From assembly GCA_016716335.1 (NCBI GenBank), contig JADJWN010000015.1, positions 1-64,000 on the forward strand: DNA of 64,000 nt. The letters run 5' to 3'. The stretch comes from Saprospiraceae bacterium (GTDB lineage Bacteria > Bacteroidota > Bacteroidia > Chitinophagales > Saprospiraceae). A model generated the notes under the pieces. The model did no database searches. It saw only the letters and a list, made by a program, of their open reading frames with translations, and was not told the origin of the DNA. Position 1 is the first letter of the stretch. Each line of letters starts with the position of its first letter. Below are positions 12,258 to 20,384 of the stretch, piece by piece. The position numbers and the translations under genes are program-made.

Positions 12258-13064
12258 TTATATTACCCTGCATTCGTGCTCTAATCTGGAAGAAACCAGA
12301 TTTTTGAACTGAGCGGCTTCTGCCGGATCAAAAAACTGTCCGAGACATACCTTAAATATTACTTTACCGTCCTGAATCTCATTCAGTACATTTACAGGTT
12401 CTCTGAATTTTGCTCTGAGCACATTGACATGCTCCAGGGCTTTGTGATGATCCGAATACGTGCCGGTCAGAACCTTGAAAGTCTTCCGTCCCGGATGATG
12501 CTGAAAGTATCTGATAAAATCATCGGGAGATATCAGTGGATCGGGTGCTTCATCAGATATGATAATATTGTCCATACTTCCCGGGATACTATTAGGAGGA
12601 GTATTGGGTTTGTGTCTCACAGCTGCAAGTACAGGTTGATGTATATGTTTATGCAAAATGGATTTCATGACTCCCGGTGTGATGGTTTCTTCAATTCGTT
12701 CCAACATCTGCCCGGAAGCATTGATAATCAAAATGGTAGGCAGGTATTTGACTTTATAGAAGTTTTTAAGCTCAAATCCGTCTTTATCATCTATATCTGC
12801 CCGAAGATGAATGAAGTGGGCTTGTATCATTTTTCTCACTTCCCCATCATTGAAAGTAGTCTTTTCCATCCACCGGCATGGTGAACACCAGGCCGCACTG
12901 AAATCCACCAGGATTAATTTACCTTCCCTTGTTGCAGCATCTATGGCTTCCTCTATGGTCTTTATGTTACTTTTGACAGGTGTAGGGCCTGCTTCCAACC
13001 CTGTAGAAAAGTGCAATATCATCCATGTAAGGAGTAGCACAATACCCTTAGTTTTCATAAGCAT
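12258..13064 (-). CDS. Secreted thioredoxin-fold protein with a C-terminal SPOR-like region
   Basis: 268 residues. A signal peptide (about residues 1-25) is followed by a thioredoxin fold with active site WCSPC (Cys60, Cys63) and the cis-Pro region YLPTILI (about residue 110). After a Pro/Asn-rich linker, residues about 190-268 (TFKVLTGTYSDHHKALEHVN.., then VIFKVCLGQFFDPAEAAQF) resemble a SPOR/septal-repeat domain, which in other proteins binds denuded peptidoglycan. It is probably a periplasmic thiol-disulfide protein targeted to the cell wall. The thioredoxin part is clear; the SPOR assignment is from pattern only. Confidence 0.8.
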   Translation of the reverse strand: MLMKTKGIVLLLTWMILHFSTGLEAGPTPVKSNIKTIEEAIDAATREGKLILVDFSAAWCSPCRWMEKTTFNDGEVRKMIQAHFIHLRADIDDKDGFELKNFYKVKYLPTILIINASGQMLERIEETITPGVMKSILHKHIHQPVLAAVRHKPNTPPNSIPGSMDNIIISDEAPDPLISPDDFIRYFQHHPGRKTFKVLTGTYSDHHKALEHVNVLRAKFREPVNVLNEIQDGKVIFKVCLGQFFDPAEAAQFKNLVSSRLEHECRVI

Positions 13065-13368
13065 TACTGTTTGGAATTCATTGAACCGGAATGAGACGCA
13101 ACTCCGGCATTATCTTGTCTGCCGGTATGGTCTGACTCATTCAGTGTTCATATACAGGGAGTGCAATTTTGATACCAAAATGAAGAATTAGCGTAAAATA
13201 ATCTTTCCAAAAATGTATATATTGTTGATTTTTAATATATTATGTTATTAAAATTTTTTTAATTTGTAAGGAGAGATTTTGCTGCAGCCTTCAAATATAA
13301 TTTCATAAAAAGGAAAAAGAATGTAACTTGCACCACTTTTCTGAAACAAAGTCTTAAAGCCGTAGTAA
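13065..13368 (-). other. Divergent intergenic region between the thioredoxin gene and fabH
   Basis: 304 bp without a supported gene. The fabH-proximal half is AT-rich. I see no strong promoter match, hairpin or repeat. A weak inverted CCGG pair near 13087 is not convincing. Confidence 0.5.
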
Positions 13369-14361
13369 ATGTCAAAGATCTTAGCTGCCATCACTGCTGT
13401 GGGAGGATATGTACCGGAAGATATCCTGACCAATGCGGATCTGGAAAAAATGGTAGATACCACAGACGAATGGATTACCACCCGTACCGGAATCAAAGAA
13501 AGAAGAATCCTCCGCACTCCCGGCAAAGCTACTTCTGATATGGGGGTGGAGGTATTGCTTGAAATTCTCCGTAAATCAGGTATAGATAAAGACGAGATTG
13601 ATTTGCTGATTTGTGCTACCGTTACGGCAGATATGGTTTTTCCGGACACTGCCAATACCATCCTGGATAAAGTGGGTGCAAAAAATGCGTTTGGCTATGA
13701 TATCAACGCTGCCTGTTCCGGATTTTTGTTTGCGTTGACTACAGGTGCGAAGTTTATAGAAAGCGGGATGTATAAAAAAGTAGTGGTCATCGGTGCAGAT
13801 ATGATGTCTTCTATTGTCAACTATAAGGACCGTACGACGTGTATTATTTTCGGAGATGGTGCCGGTGGCGTATTGCTCGAGCCCTGCTCCGATGGTACAG
13901 GAGTCATTGATTCCATCCTTAAGTCGGATGGATCGGGCAGGGAATTTCTGCATATGAAGGCAGGCGGCTCCCTCAAACCCGCCACCATTGAAACGGTTAC
14001 CAATAATGAACACTTTGTGTTTCAGGATGGCAAGCCGGTATTTAAAGCTGCTGTAACCGGCATGGTCAACACCATCAAAACGCTGCTTGAGAGAAATCAC
14101 CTCACCAAAGATGACATAGACTGGCTGGTACCTCATCAGGCAAATATGCGCATCATCAACTCCGTGGCTGATCAGCTGGATTTTCCAATCGAAAAAGTTA
14201 TGATCAATATCCACAAATATGGTAATACCACTGCAGGGACTCTTCCATTGTGTCTATGGGAATATGAACCTCAGTTGAAAAAAGGAGACAAAATCATACT
14301 CACAGCCTTCGGAGGAGGATTTACGTGGGGCAGCACTTATATCATATGGAATTATGGTTAA
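13369..14361 (+). CDS. fabH: Beta-ketoacyl-ACP synthase III
   Basis: 330 residues. FabH condenses acetyl-CoA (or a branched acyl-CoA) with malonyl-ACP to start fatty-acid synthesis. The catalytic triad is visible: Cys116 in NAACSGF, His256 in VPHQAN and Asn286 in HKYGNTTAG. The GDGAGG loop and C-terminal TAFGGGFTWGS are also typical. It is not in a plsX-fabH-fabD cluster here; the plus-strand neighbours downstream are an AT-rich protease pair, so it may be transcribed alone. Confidence 0.95.
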   Translation: MSKILAAITAVGGYVPEDILTNADLEKMVDTTDEWITTRTGIKERRILRTPGKATSDMGVEVLLEILRKSGIDKDEIDLLICATVTADMVFPDTANTILDKVGAKNAFGYDINAACSGFLFALTTGAKFIESGMYKKVVVIGADMMSSIVNYKDRTTCIIFGDGAGGVLLEPCSDGTGVIDSILKSDGSGREFLHMKAGGSLKPATIETVTNNEHFVFQDGKPVFKAAVTGMVNTIKTLLERNHLTKDDIDWLVPHQANMRIINSVADQLDFPIEKVMINIHKYGNTTAGTLPLCLWEYEPQLKKGDKIILTAFGGGFTWGSTYIIWNYG

Positions 14362-14412
14362 TAAAAAATTAATCATTTATAGCTGAGAATTTAAAAAACT
14401 AAGTTCAGAAAC

Positions 14413-15276
14413 ATGAGACAAATCTTCGATGAAACAGTTAAGGACACATTAAATAATAGACTGAGAGCTCTGGAAACTTACTTTAAAGCAGATGTTATTT
14501 TTCATTATGGAGAAATACATCCTGCCCTTGAAAAGGCATTCAGAGACTTTATTGAACAATTAAAAAAGGATAAAGAATTTGATCGAAACAGATTAGTAAT
14601 ATTATTAAATACACCCGGAGGAAGTGCAGAGACAGTCGAAAAAATGGTTTCAATCATTCGATTTCATTACGAAGAGGTGTATTTTGTTGTTCCAGACTAT
14701 GCTATGTCAGCAGGGACTATTTTATGTATGTCAGGTGATAAAATTTATATGGATTATTCTTCTTCTTTAGGTCCAATAGACCCGCAGGTTTATAATGGAA
14801 AAAATTGGGTTCCTGCACTCGGTTATTTAGATAAGGTTGAAGGATTAATTGCAAAGTCAAATGACAATAAGTTGACTGAGGCAGAATTCATGTTACTGCC
14901 AAAAATAGATTTAGCAGAATTGAGAAGTTATGAAATGGCCAGAAATCTGACAATTAATTTATTGAAAGAATGGTTAGTAAAATATAAATTCAAAGATTGG
15001 TATTTTCATAAATCAAGTAATCTGCCAGTCACTATTGATGAAAAAACTGAACGGGCAAAAGATATTGCAAGTAAATTAAGCAACAATAGTATTTGGCATT
15101 CTCATGGTCGATCTATAGGTATAGATACCTTAACTAACTTTTTAAAACTTAAAATTGAAGATTATTCAAACAATGACGAATTAAGAGAGTTAATAAGGAA
15201 TTATAATGACCTCATTTGTGAATATATAATAAGATCTGGTGCAAAAGCGTTTGTTCATTCAAGGGTATATTTTTAA
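14413..15276 (+). CDS. Clp-fold serine protease of the SDH/SppA-like type
   Basis: 287 residues without a signal peptide, so probably cytosolic. The Clp/crotonase fold signature is clear: LNTPGGSAE (residues 65-73, oxyanion region), then DYAMSAGT with likely nucleophile Ser99, and SSSLGPIDPQV (about 116-126). This arrangement fits the serine dehydrogenase proteinase (SDH) family, related to SppA, with unknown physiological substrates. Codon use and base composition are clearly more AT-rich than in fabH before it and the DinB gene after it, which suggests acquisition by transfer. It is followed 10 bp later by a small ORF on the same strand. Confidence 0.85.
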   Translation: MRQIFDETVKDTLNNRLRALETYFKADVIFHYGEIHPALEKAFRDFIEQLKKDKEFDRNRLVILLNTPGGSAETVEKMVSIIRFHYEEVYFVVPDYAMSAGTILCMSGDKIYMDYSSSLGPIDPQVYNGKNWVPALGYLDKVEGLIAKSNDNKLTEAEFMLLPKIDLAELRSYEMARNLTINLLKEWLVKYKFKDWYFHKSSNLPVTIDEKTERAKDIASKLSNNSIWHSHGRSIGIDTLTNFLKLKIEDYSNNDELRELIRNYNDLICEYIIRSGAKAFVHSRVYF

Positions 15277-15286
15277 ATTTTATCTC

Positions 15287-15499
15287 ATGACAAATAATGA
15301 AGGTATAGTTGAAAAACTCTCTGATGTTATAATCAGAGAAAAACACAATTTTATGAAGAGATCTGGTAATTTAAAAGATGTTCTTTCAAAATTTGCCAAA
15401 ATGGGTATTAATATGCATTCTGAATATTCATTACCTTTGAAAGATACGATTGGAAGGACATTTAACGATCAAATTCAGTTCAAAAATCAAAAAAAATGA
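15287..15499 (+). CDS. Small 70-residue protein next to the Clp-fold protease
   Basis: Starts at ATG 15287 (MTNNEGIVEKL..), 10 bp after the protease stop, on the same strand and with the same AT-rich composition. It is charged, predicted helical, contains EKHNFMKRSGNLKDVL and ends in NQKK. I do not recognise a family. The position suggests a partner, adaptor or substrate of the protease, but the sequence does not show this. Confidence 0.55.
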   Translation: MTNNEGIVEKLSDVIIREKHNFMKRSGNLKDVLSKFAKMGINMHSEYSLPLKDTIGRTFNDQIQFKNQKK

Positions 15500-15526
15500 A
15501 AATCCCATTTTGATAATCTCAATAGC

Positions 15527-16111
15527 TCATAAACTATTATCTCTCCCCCCGCCTGTGTGACCTGATATCTGTCTCAGGGTATCTGCACACTGCTCATAAT
15601 GCCGCTTCTCGTGTGTGACTATAATGTCAAATGCTGTCTCCAGTTTGTACACCAGATATTTATTGGCCGGAGAGTTTATGATTGCACCTTTGTCCAGCAG
15701 TGTGCTGCATCCCTCAATTCTGCTTTTCAACTCTGACTGATGAGCTTTAAATTTTTCAAAGAGATGAATATCCGGCTCTGAGAGCTGCGGCTCCCACAGA
15801 GGAAAGGTCTTCATACGGTTGCTTCTGTCCGGATTGACTGACCTGAGCACGGTATCCCCAAAGAAACTGACTATAAAACCTATATTAGAGGTCCATGCCG
15901 GTCTGTAGCTGCCATCCATCAAAGCATCCAAAATGGGATAATAGCTCTCATTAATGCGTATGATGTGTGCTAAGTTTTCTCCGATGCTCCACACATCCGG
16001 TGCCGGCTTCCTGAAAATGACGTCCTGTGACAGAGAACCGAAATCTGCAAAAAATGCATCAGTTATAGCATCTATCTGTTGTGTCCACTTTGAAGTATCC
16101 ATACCATTCAT
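15527..16111 (-). CDS. DinB-superfamily protein
   Basis: 194 residues. Typical features are PAPDVWSIGENLAHIIRIN (helix with the first metal-site His) and THEKRHYEQ (second His cluster) near the C-terminus. Function is unknown; family members are metal-dependent and some act on thiols. It lies 13 bp downstream of the glycosyltransferase on the same strand and may be the last gene of that unit. Confidence 0.8.
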   Translation of the reverse strand: MNGMDTSKWTQQIDAITDAFFADFGSLSQDVIFRKPAPDVWSIGENLAHIIRINESYYPILDALMDGSYRPAWTSNIGFIVSFFGDTVLRSVNPDRSNRMKTFPLWEPQLSEPDIHLFEKFKAHQSELKSRIEGCSTLLDKGAIINSPANKYLVYKLETAFDIIVTHEKRHYEQCADTLRQISGHTGGGRDNSL

Positions 16112-16124
16112 TTGATTTAAAGGG

Positions 16125-17783
16125 TTATTTAATTATATCCGGAGGCATCTGTGATCTTTGGTAAAATACAAATCCGTTTTCTTCTCCGATGAGCTCAAAC
16201 TCCGGATGAGCTTCCATTCTTTCTTTGTGAATATTTTTGACACTGAGATATACCGGCATGCCGACATCTTTGTGCAGCAACTCTTCGAAATATACAAAAG
16301 GAGGTATTTCCGCTTGCTTATCGGTATAAAAAAGGGGGGCATAGCTTTTATACCAAACGGTACCTGCATACACTTTCTGACCTTTCAGGCTTTGAAAAAA
16401 ACGAATATTGGCCCCCTGAGTATAAGATTCAATCCTGGGCACAAAAATCAATCCAAACAGCATCACTGTGATGGCTGTCACTGCAAACAAGCCTGTCGCA
16501 CCCCGAATAATTCTTTGTTTGTATAGCCACCACCAGGAAATCCCGGTACCAAGTATAAAGAAGACTCCCAACAACCACTCCAACCCGCTCCAGTGTACTT
16601 CCGCATTCAGATTGGCTACGGCAAAAGGGTCTTTGATGAATGGAATAATCTTATCCTTATACCGGTCTATAAAACTCAGGAGTATCATAAGAAATCCCAG
16701 CATAAACCCAATAAAATATCCTGAGAAAATCACCCATTTTCTGACCCCTTGGTCCTGATTTGTCCATCTGTATATTTCCAAAGCTGCAAGATAGCTCAAC
16801 GGATAATATGCCATGGAGGAGTAGTGTACAATCTTGGTGGTACTGATACTGAATACTGTCAAAACCACAGCCAGGGTACTGAGCATCCATGTCCTGAACT
16901 GGTCGGAATTTTCAATAAATGAATTCCTTTTTCCAAAAATATTGGAAAGTGCTATGATGGAAACAGGGAAACAACCTATCAGCAAAACGACAAAATGGTA
17001 ATAAAACGGCTGCCCGTGTCCGGCATCATTGGTCGTAAATATTTCTATCTGCCGGATGATAAATTCCTTTAAAAATACCGGACCGTTCTGAATGGTCTCC
17101 GGACCGTACCAAAGTGCAGATACCAGCAAAGTGCTCAATGCATAGCCCGCAACCTGTGAAAATCGGGCTACCGGCCGAAATCTCTGACTCATCCAGTATC
17201 CTGCAAAGCTCAGGAAGACCACCAAAAAGCCCACCGGACCTTTGGTAAGAATGGCAAGACCTGTAAATATACCGGACAGAACAGGGTGAAGAATCCCAAA
17301 TTTTCCTCCCTGAAAATCCAGGGTAGATTGGTACAGGTGCCGGATCGCCAGAAACATAAAAAAATTAAATACCGGATCAATAATACCCGACTTGAAATAC
17401 AAATGTGGAAGCAAAGCGCCAAAATATGCTCCGGCCCAAAGCAATCCTAACTTTGTATCTTTTAGTTTTTTGCCTGAATAGTATAAAGTGAGTAAGACTA
17501 TAATGCCGGTAATTGCGTTGGGAAAGCGTGCTGCAAATTCACCCACCCCGAACACTTGCATACTCAATGCCTGAAGCCAGAAAAACAATGGAGGTTTTTC
17601 AGTAAATGGCTGAAAATCTATCTGTACCTGCATATAATTGCCGGTCAGCAGCATCTCTCTGGCAGACTCTGCAAAATTGATTTCATCCCAGTCGAATAGA
17701 TGGACAGAACCCAGAAAAGGAATAAAAAACAATGCTCCCACAAGAAAAATACAGAGTGGAATATATTTCTCTGACCTAAGCAT
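16125..17783 (-). CDS. Glycosyltransferase family 39 / ArnT-like membrane protein
   Basis: About 552 residues with roughly a dozen hydrophobic segments. The first periplasmic loop carries the GT39/ArnT-like acidic motif FDWDEINFAESAREML and then FTEKPPLFFWLQAL. Such enzymes transfer a sugar from a polyprenyl-phosphate donor to lipid A, protein or another acceptor at the periplasmic face. I chose ATG 17783 (MLRSEKYIP), which overlaps the PAP2 gene by 8 bp; a start at 17849 would lie deep inside that gene. Pairing with a lipid phosphatase suggests a role in envelope lipid or glycan modification (inference). Confidence 0.85.
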   Translation of the reverse strand: MLRSEKYIPLCIFLVGALFFIPFLGSVHLFDWDEINFAESAREMLLTGNYMQVQIDFQPFTEKPPLFFWLQALSMQVFGVGEFAARFPNAITGIIVLLTLYYSGKKLKDTKLGLLWAGAYFGALLPHLYFKSGIIDPVFNFFMFLAIRHLYQSTLDFQGGKFGILHPVLSGIFTGLAILTKGPVGFLVVFLSFAGYWMSQRFRPVARFSQVAGYALSTLLVSALWYGPETIQNGPVFLKEFIIRQIEIFTTNDAGHGQPFYYHFVVLLIGCFPVSIIALSNIFGKRNSFIENSDQFRTWMLSTLAVVLTVFSISTTKIVHYSSMAYYPLSYLAALEIYRWTNQDQGVRKWVIFSGYFIGFMLGFLMILLSFIDRYKDKIIPFIKDPFAVANLNAEVHWSGLEWLLGVFFILGTGISWWWLYKQRIIRGATGLFAVTAITVMLFGLIFVPRIESYTQGANIRFFQSLKGQKVYAGTVWYKSYAPLFYTDKQAEIPPFVYFEELLHKDVGMPVYLSVKNIHKERMEAHPEFELIGEENGFVFYQRSQMPPDIIK

Positions 17784-18444
17784 GGGGAGTGTATTTGATG
17801 ACAGGCAGGTCTTTGAATTTATCCGGATGTTTCTGTCTGTATTGCTCAATGAAAATGTAGGTCAACAGCGTGACAGTGACCCCTATGATGGCTCCTGCGA
17901 ACACATCTGTCGGAAAGTGCTGTGCCAGATATATTCTCGAAAAACCAACCAGTATCGCCATACACAGGAAAAATAAAGTCAGCGATGACTTGCGGAAATA
18001 CAGACTCAGAATCAGAAACATGGAAAATGCCGTAATCGTATGACCCGATGGAAAAGTATTGTACTCATGAATCTGCAGCCCCTCGATGGTGCGGATGACC
18101 GTTCCGCCGGCTTCGAAATATTTTACCGGTCTGAAAGCTCCGTTAAACAGGATATCTTTGCCTAATCTGGAAAATAAAAAACTCAGCAAAAAAGCAGCAG
18201 CTCCGTGTACCAGCCATTTTCTGCTTTGAAACACAAACCAGATCAAAACCAGGATATTCATCCATCCGTCACCCAGCCATGTAATCCAGGTAAACAGCCT
18301 GTCAGCCAGAGGATGATGAATCGCATTGACCATCAAAAACAGATTATCCCTTCCATATTGAAGGATAAGTATGGCTGTAATACCCAGTAGAATGGATAAT
18401 GGCCAGATAAAGAGTCTCAAAGTCTGAATTTCACCCTTGGTCAT
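17776..18444 (-). CDS. PAP2-family membrane phosphatase
   Basis: About 222 residues with six hydrophobic segments. All three phosphatase motifs are present: K96 with R105-P (KDILFNGAFRP), PSGH (132-135) and SR170-x5-H176-x3-D180 (SRIYLAQHFPTD). Homologues remove phosphate from undecaprenyl diphosphate, lipid A or phosphatidate. ATG 18444 is preferred over a TTG 9 bp upstream. It overlaps the glycosyltransferase gene by 8 bp. Confidence 0.9.
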   Translation of the reverse strand: MTKGEIQTLRLFIWPLSILLGITAILILQYGRDNLFLMVNAIHHPLADRLFTWITWLGDGWMNILVLIWFVFQSRKWLVHGAAAFLLSFLFSRLGKDILFNGAFRPVKYFEAGGTVIRTIEGLQIHEYNTFPSGHTITAFSMFLILSLYFRKSSLTLFFLCMAILVGFSRIYLAQHFPTDVFAGAIIGVTVTLLTYIFIEQYRQKHPDKFKDLPVIKYTPHA

Positions 18445-18492
18445 AGTCCGCAAAAGTACGGATAATCCTGAGAGGATGGCAAGCTTTCAGGC

Positions 18493-18822
18493 TTATTCTG
18501 CTCCTACAGGAGCCAACTGTACACTGAGACCGTCCAGATCCGGCTTAATTCTGATCTGACAACCCAGTCTGGAATTGGCCTTTACAAAAAAAGCCTGATC
18601 GAGCATATTTTCTTCATCTTCTGAGGGTTCGGGCAGATTATGATCACTCAATACGTACATATGACAGGAAGCACAAAGTGCCATACCACCACAAGTGCCT
18701 TCTACAGGCAATCCGTAAGATTTGCACACCTCCATCATATTGAGACCCATATCCACTGGTACCTCGAGCTGGTGCATGACACCCTCCCTGTCTGTAACTT
18801 CTACTTGTATATTCTGCTCCAT
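18493..18822 (-). CDS. 2Fe-2S ferredoxin (adrenodoxin type)
   Basis: 109 residues with the cluster ligands CGGMALCASC (Cys44, Cys50, Cys53) and Cys88 in RLGCQI, the spacing of vertebrate/bacterial adrenodoxin-type ferredoxins. It begins 4 nt after the stop of the ferredoxin-NADP reductase gene, so the reductase and its likely electron acceptor are co-expressed. Confidence 0.93.
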   Translation of the reverse strand: MEQNIQVEVTDREGVMHQLEVPVDMGLNMMEVCKSYGLPVEGTCGGMALCASCHMYVLSDHNLPEPSEDEENMLDQAFFVKANSRLGCQIRIKPDLDGLSVQLAPVGAE

Positions 18823-18826
18823 GAGA

Positions 18827-19834
18827 TTATTCGAAGCCGTTTACACCGGCTACTGTGGTGTATTTAAAGGACAATTTCTGATCGGGATAAATGTACTTAA
18901 AGGCCGACTGTACCATCAGTGTCCCTTCATGAAATCCGCAAAGAATAAGCTTAAGCTTACCCGGGTAAGTATTGATATCCCCTATGGCATAGATGCCGGG
19001 AAGATTAGTGCTGTAATCGTAAGTATCCACCTTGATGGCGTTGTTTTCGATTTCAAGACCCCAATCACCTATAGGTCCCAACTTTGGAGCCAGGCCAAAC
19101 AAGGGTATGAAATGATCTGCCTCATAGGCTACCGGAGATTTACCGTCCTGCTCAATGATTACTTCCTTGAGTACCCCGTTGCCATTCAGGCCTACTGCCT
19201 GTGCCTCGGTGATCAGGTTGATTTTATTGTTGCGTGCCAGATCCATGACTTTCTCTACCGAATCGAGTGCACCTCTGAATGATGTCCTGCGATGTATAAG
19301 GGTCACTTCTTTGGCAATATCCGCCAGAATGATACTCCAGTCCAGCGCAGAATCTCCTCCACCGGCCACCAGCACTTTTTTACCTCTGTATTTCTCGGGA
19401 TCTTTGATAATGTAATCCACTCCTTTGTCTTCAAATGCCTCGATATTTTCGATGGGCGGCTTGCGGGGCTCGAAGCATCCGAGCCCTCCGGCAATGGCTA
19501 CCACAGGAGCAGATATCCGGGTACCTCTGTGGGTAGTGACGGTGTATTCCTTCTCTCCGGTTTTTTCGAGTTTTTCGGCTCTTTCTCCTAATGTAAAGCC
19601 GGGCTTAAAAGGAGCGATCTGCTCCATCAGATTTTTTACCAGATCACCTGCCAGAATGGATGGGTATCCTGGTATATCATAGATTGGTTTTTTAGGATAA
19701 ATTTCTGTCAATTGTCCTCCGGGCTGGCCCAGTACGTCTATAAGATGACACCTGAGTTTGAGCAATCCGGCCTCAAATACCGTAAACAATCCCACAGGGC
19801 CTGCACCGATAATGATTATGTCTGTTTGAATCAT
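18827..19834 (-). CDS. Type-2 ferredoxin/flavodoxin-NADP+ reductase (thioredoxin-reductase-like)
   Basis: 335 residues. FAD-binding GAGPVG near the N-terminus and GQPGGQL, NADPH-binding GGGDSALD (about residues 160-170) and the C-terminal FAD motif YAIGDIN are visible. It lacks the CxxC active site of thioredoxin reductase, which matches the YumC-type reductases. It transfers electrons between NADPH and ferredoxin, and a ferredoxin gene follows at once. Confidence 0.92.
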   Translation of the reverse strand: MIQTDIIIIGAGPVGLFTVFEAGLLKLRCHLIDVLGQPGGQLTEIYPKKPIYDIPGYPSILAGDLVKNLMEQIAPFKPGFTLGERAEKLEKTGEKEYTVTTHRGTRISAPVVAIAGGLGCFEPRKPPIENIEAFEDKGVDYIIKDPEKYRGKKVLVAGGGDSALDWSIILADIAKEVTLIHRRTSFRGALDSVEKVMDLARNNKINLITEAQAVGLNGNGVLKEVIIEQDGKSPVAYEADHFIPLFGLAPKLGPIGDWGLEIENNAIKVDTYDYSTNLPGIYAIGDINTYPGKLKLILCGFHEGTLMVQSAFKYIYPDQKLSFKYTTVAGVNGFE

Positions 19835-19961
19835 CCTGCAAAATTATAGAAGACCAACAAAATTTTATTTTGTCAAGTGTGTATTAACATACAATTGGCA
19901 AAGATGGTTGCAAAATTAGGCGGGCTTGCTCATTCCTTGATTGATACGGGTTATATCAAAT

Positions 19962-20006
19962 TATGACCTGTGTCATCATGTCAGTGCCTTTGACTCCGTA
20001 ATCTTG
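19962..20006 (+). promoter_or_regulatory. Candidate CRP/FNR-type operator and promoter
   Basis: Perfect inverted repeat ATGAC-ctgt-GTCAT at 19963-19976, preceded by a second, wider palindrome TTGATA..TATCAA at 19941-19959. TAATCTTG at 19999-20006 resembles a -7 element. If transcription starts near 20011, the first palindrome would be centred near -41.5, the usual class II position for CRP/FNR-family activators. The spacing is read from sequence; the regulator is inference. Confidence 0.45.
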
Positions 20007-20025
20007 CAGCCTGAATACTCCATGT

Positions 20026-20136
20026 ATGCTCACCAATATCATTCTGATTATCATCGTACTCCATCTTATAGCCGGCTTTGGGTTTATAGTCTGGAAACTC
20101 GCCGGACCGGTGAAGAAGGATGGGGAGGATAAATGA
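20026..20136 (+). CDS. 36-residue single-pass membrane protein
   Basis: ATG 20026 to TGA 20136. One long hydrophobic segment (TNIILIIIVLHLIAGFGF) is followed by a positively charged tail (KLAGPVKKDGEDK), so it should be an N-out single-pass inner-membrane protein. It is too short for most gene callers. A longer overlapping frame at 19941-20132 lacks membrane or codon character. Position behind a palindromic activator-like site supports expression. Function is unknown. Confidence 0.6.
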   Translation: MLTNIILIIIVLHLIAGFGFIVWKLAGPVKKDGEDK

Positions 20137-20384
20137 CTGTGTCTTTGTCTTGAAGGATTACCCTCTCGAACCTAAAATATCCTATCAATTGAAAACGGAT
20201 AAACTTCATAGGATTTGACTATGAATTTTATTAACTACGGCTGCGAAAGATACTATGGACCAAAGTTGACATAAATAACCATTCATACCTGCAAATCAGT
20301 CTTTCAAAAGACATATCTGATAATTGTTGCAGTCAAAACCGCCTCAGATATTTGGTATTTTGTAAGTTTGAAAAAATTTATGGT
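20137..20384 (+). other. Intergenic region before the paralogous T9SS genes
   Basis: 248 bp with no supported gene. Its end carries TAAGTTTG at 20363-20370, a -7-like element 14 nt before the ATG at 20385. The stretch AATCAGTCT..AAAGACA near 20295 is also found before the second paralog near 24297, so the duplication included upstream DNA. Confidence 0.5.
20363..20370 (+). promoter_or_regulatory. Candidate -7 element for first T9SS paralog
   Basis: TAAGTTTG fits TAnnTTTG and lies exactly 14 nt before the ATG. The second paralog has TAGTTTTG at the same distance, which supports function. No good -33 match is seen. Confidence 0.5.

Noticed and set aside
13248..13661. Minus-strand ORF opposite the start of fabH
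   Set aside because: It is the antisense shadow of a clear fabH gene.
19941..20132. 63-codon frame overlapping the small membrane protein
   Set aside because: The overlapping 36-residue frame has the coherent membrane helix and charged tail; the longer one covers the palindromic operator.
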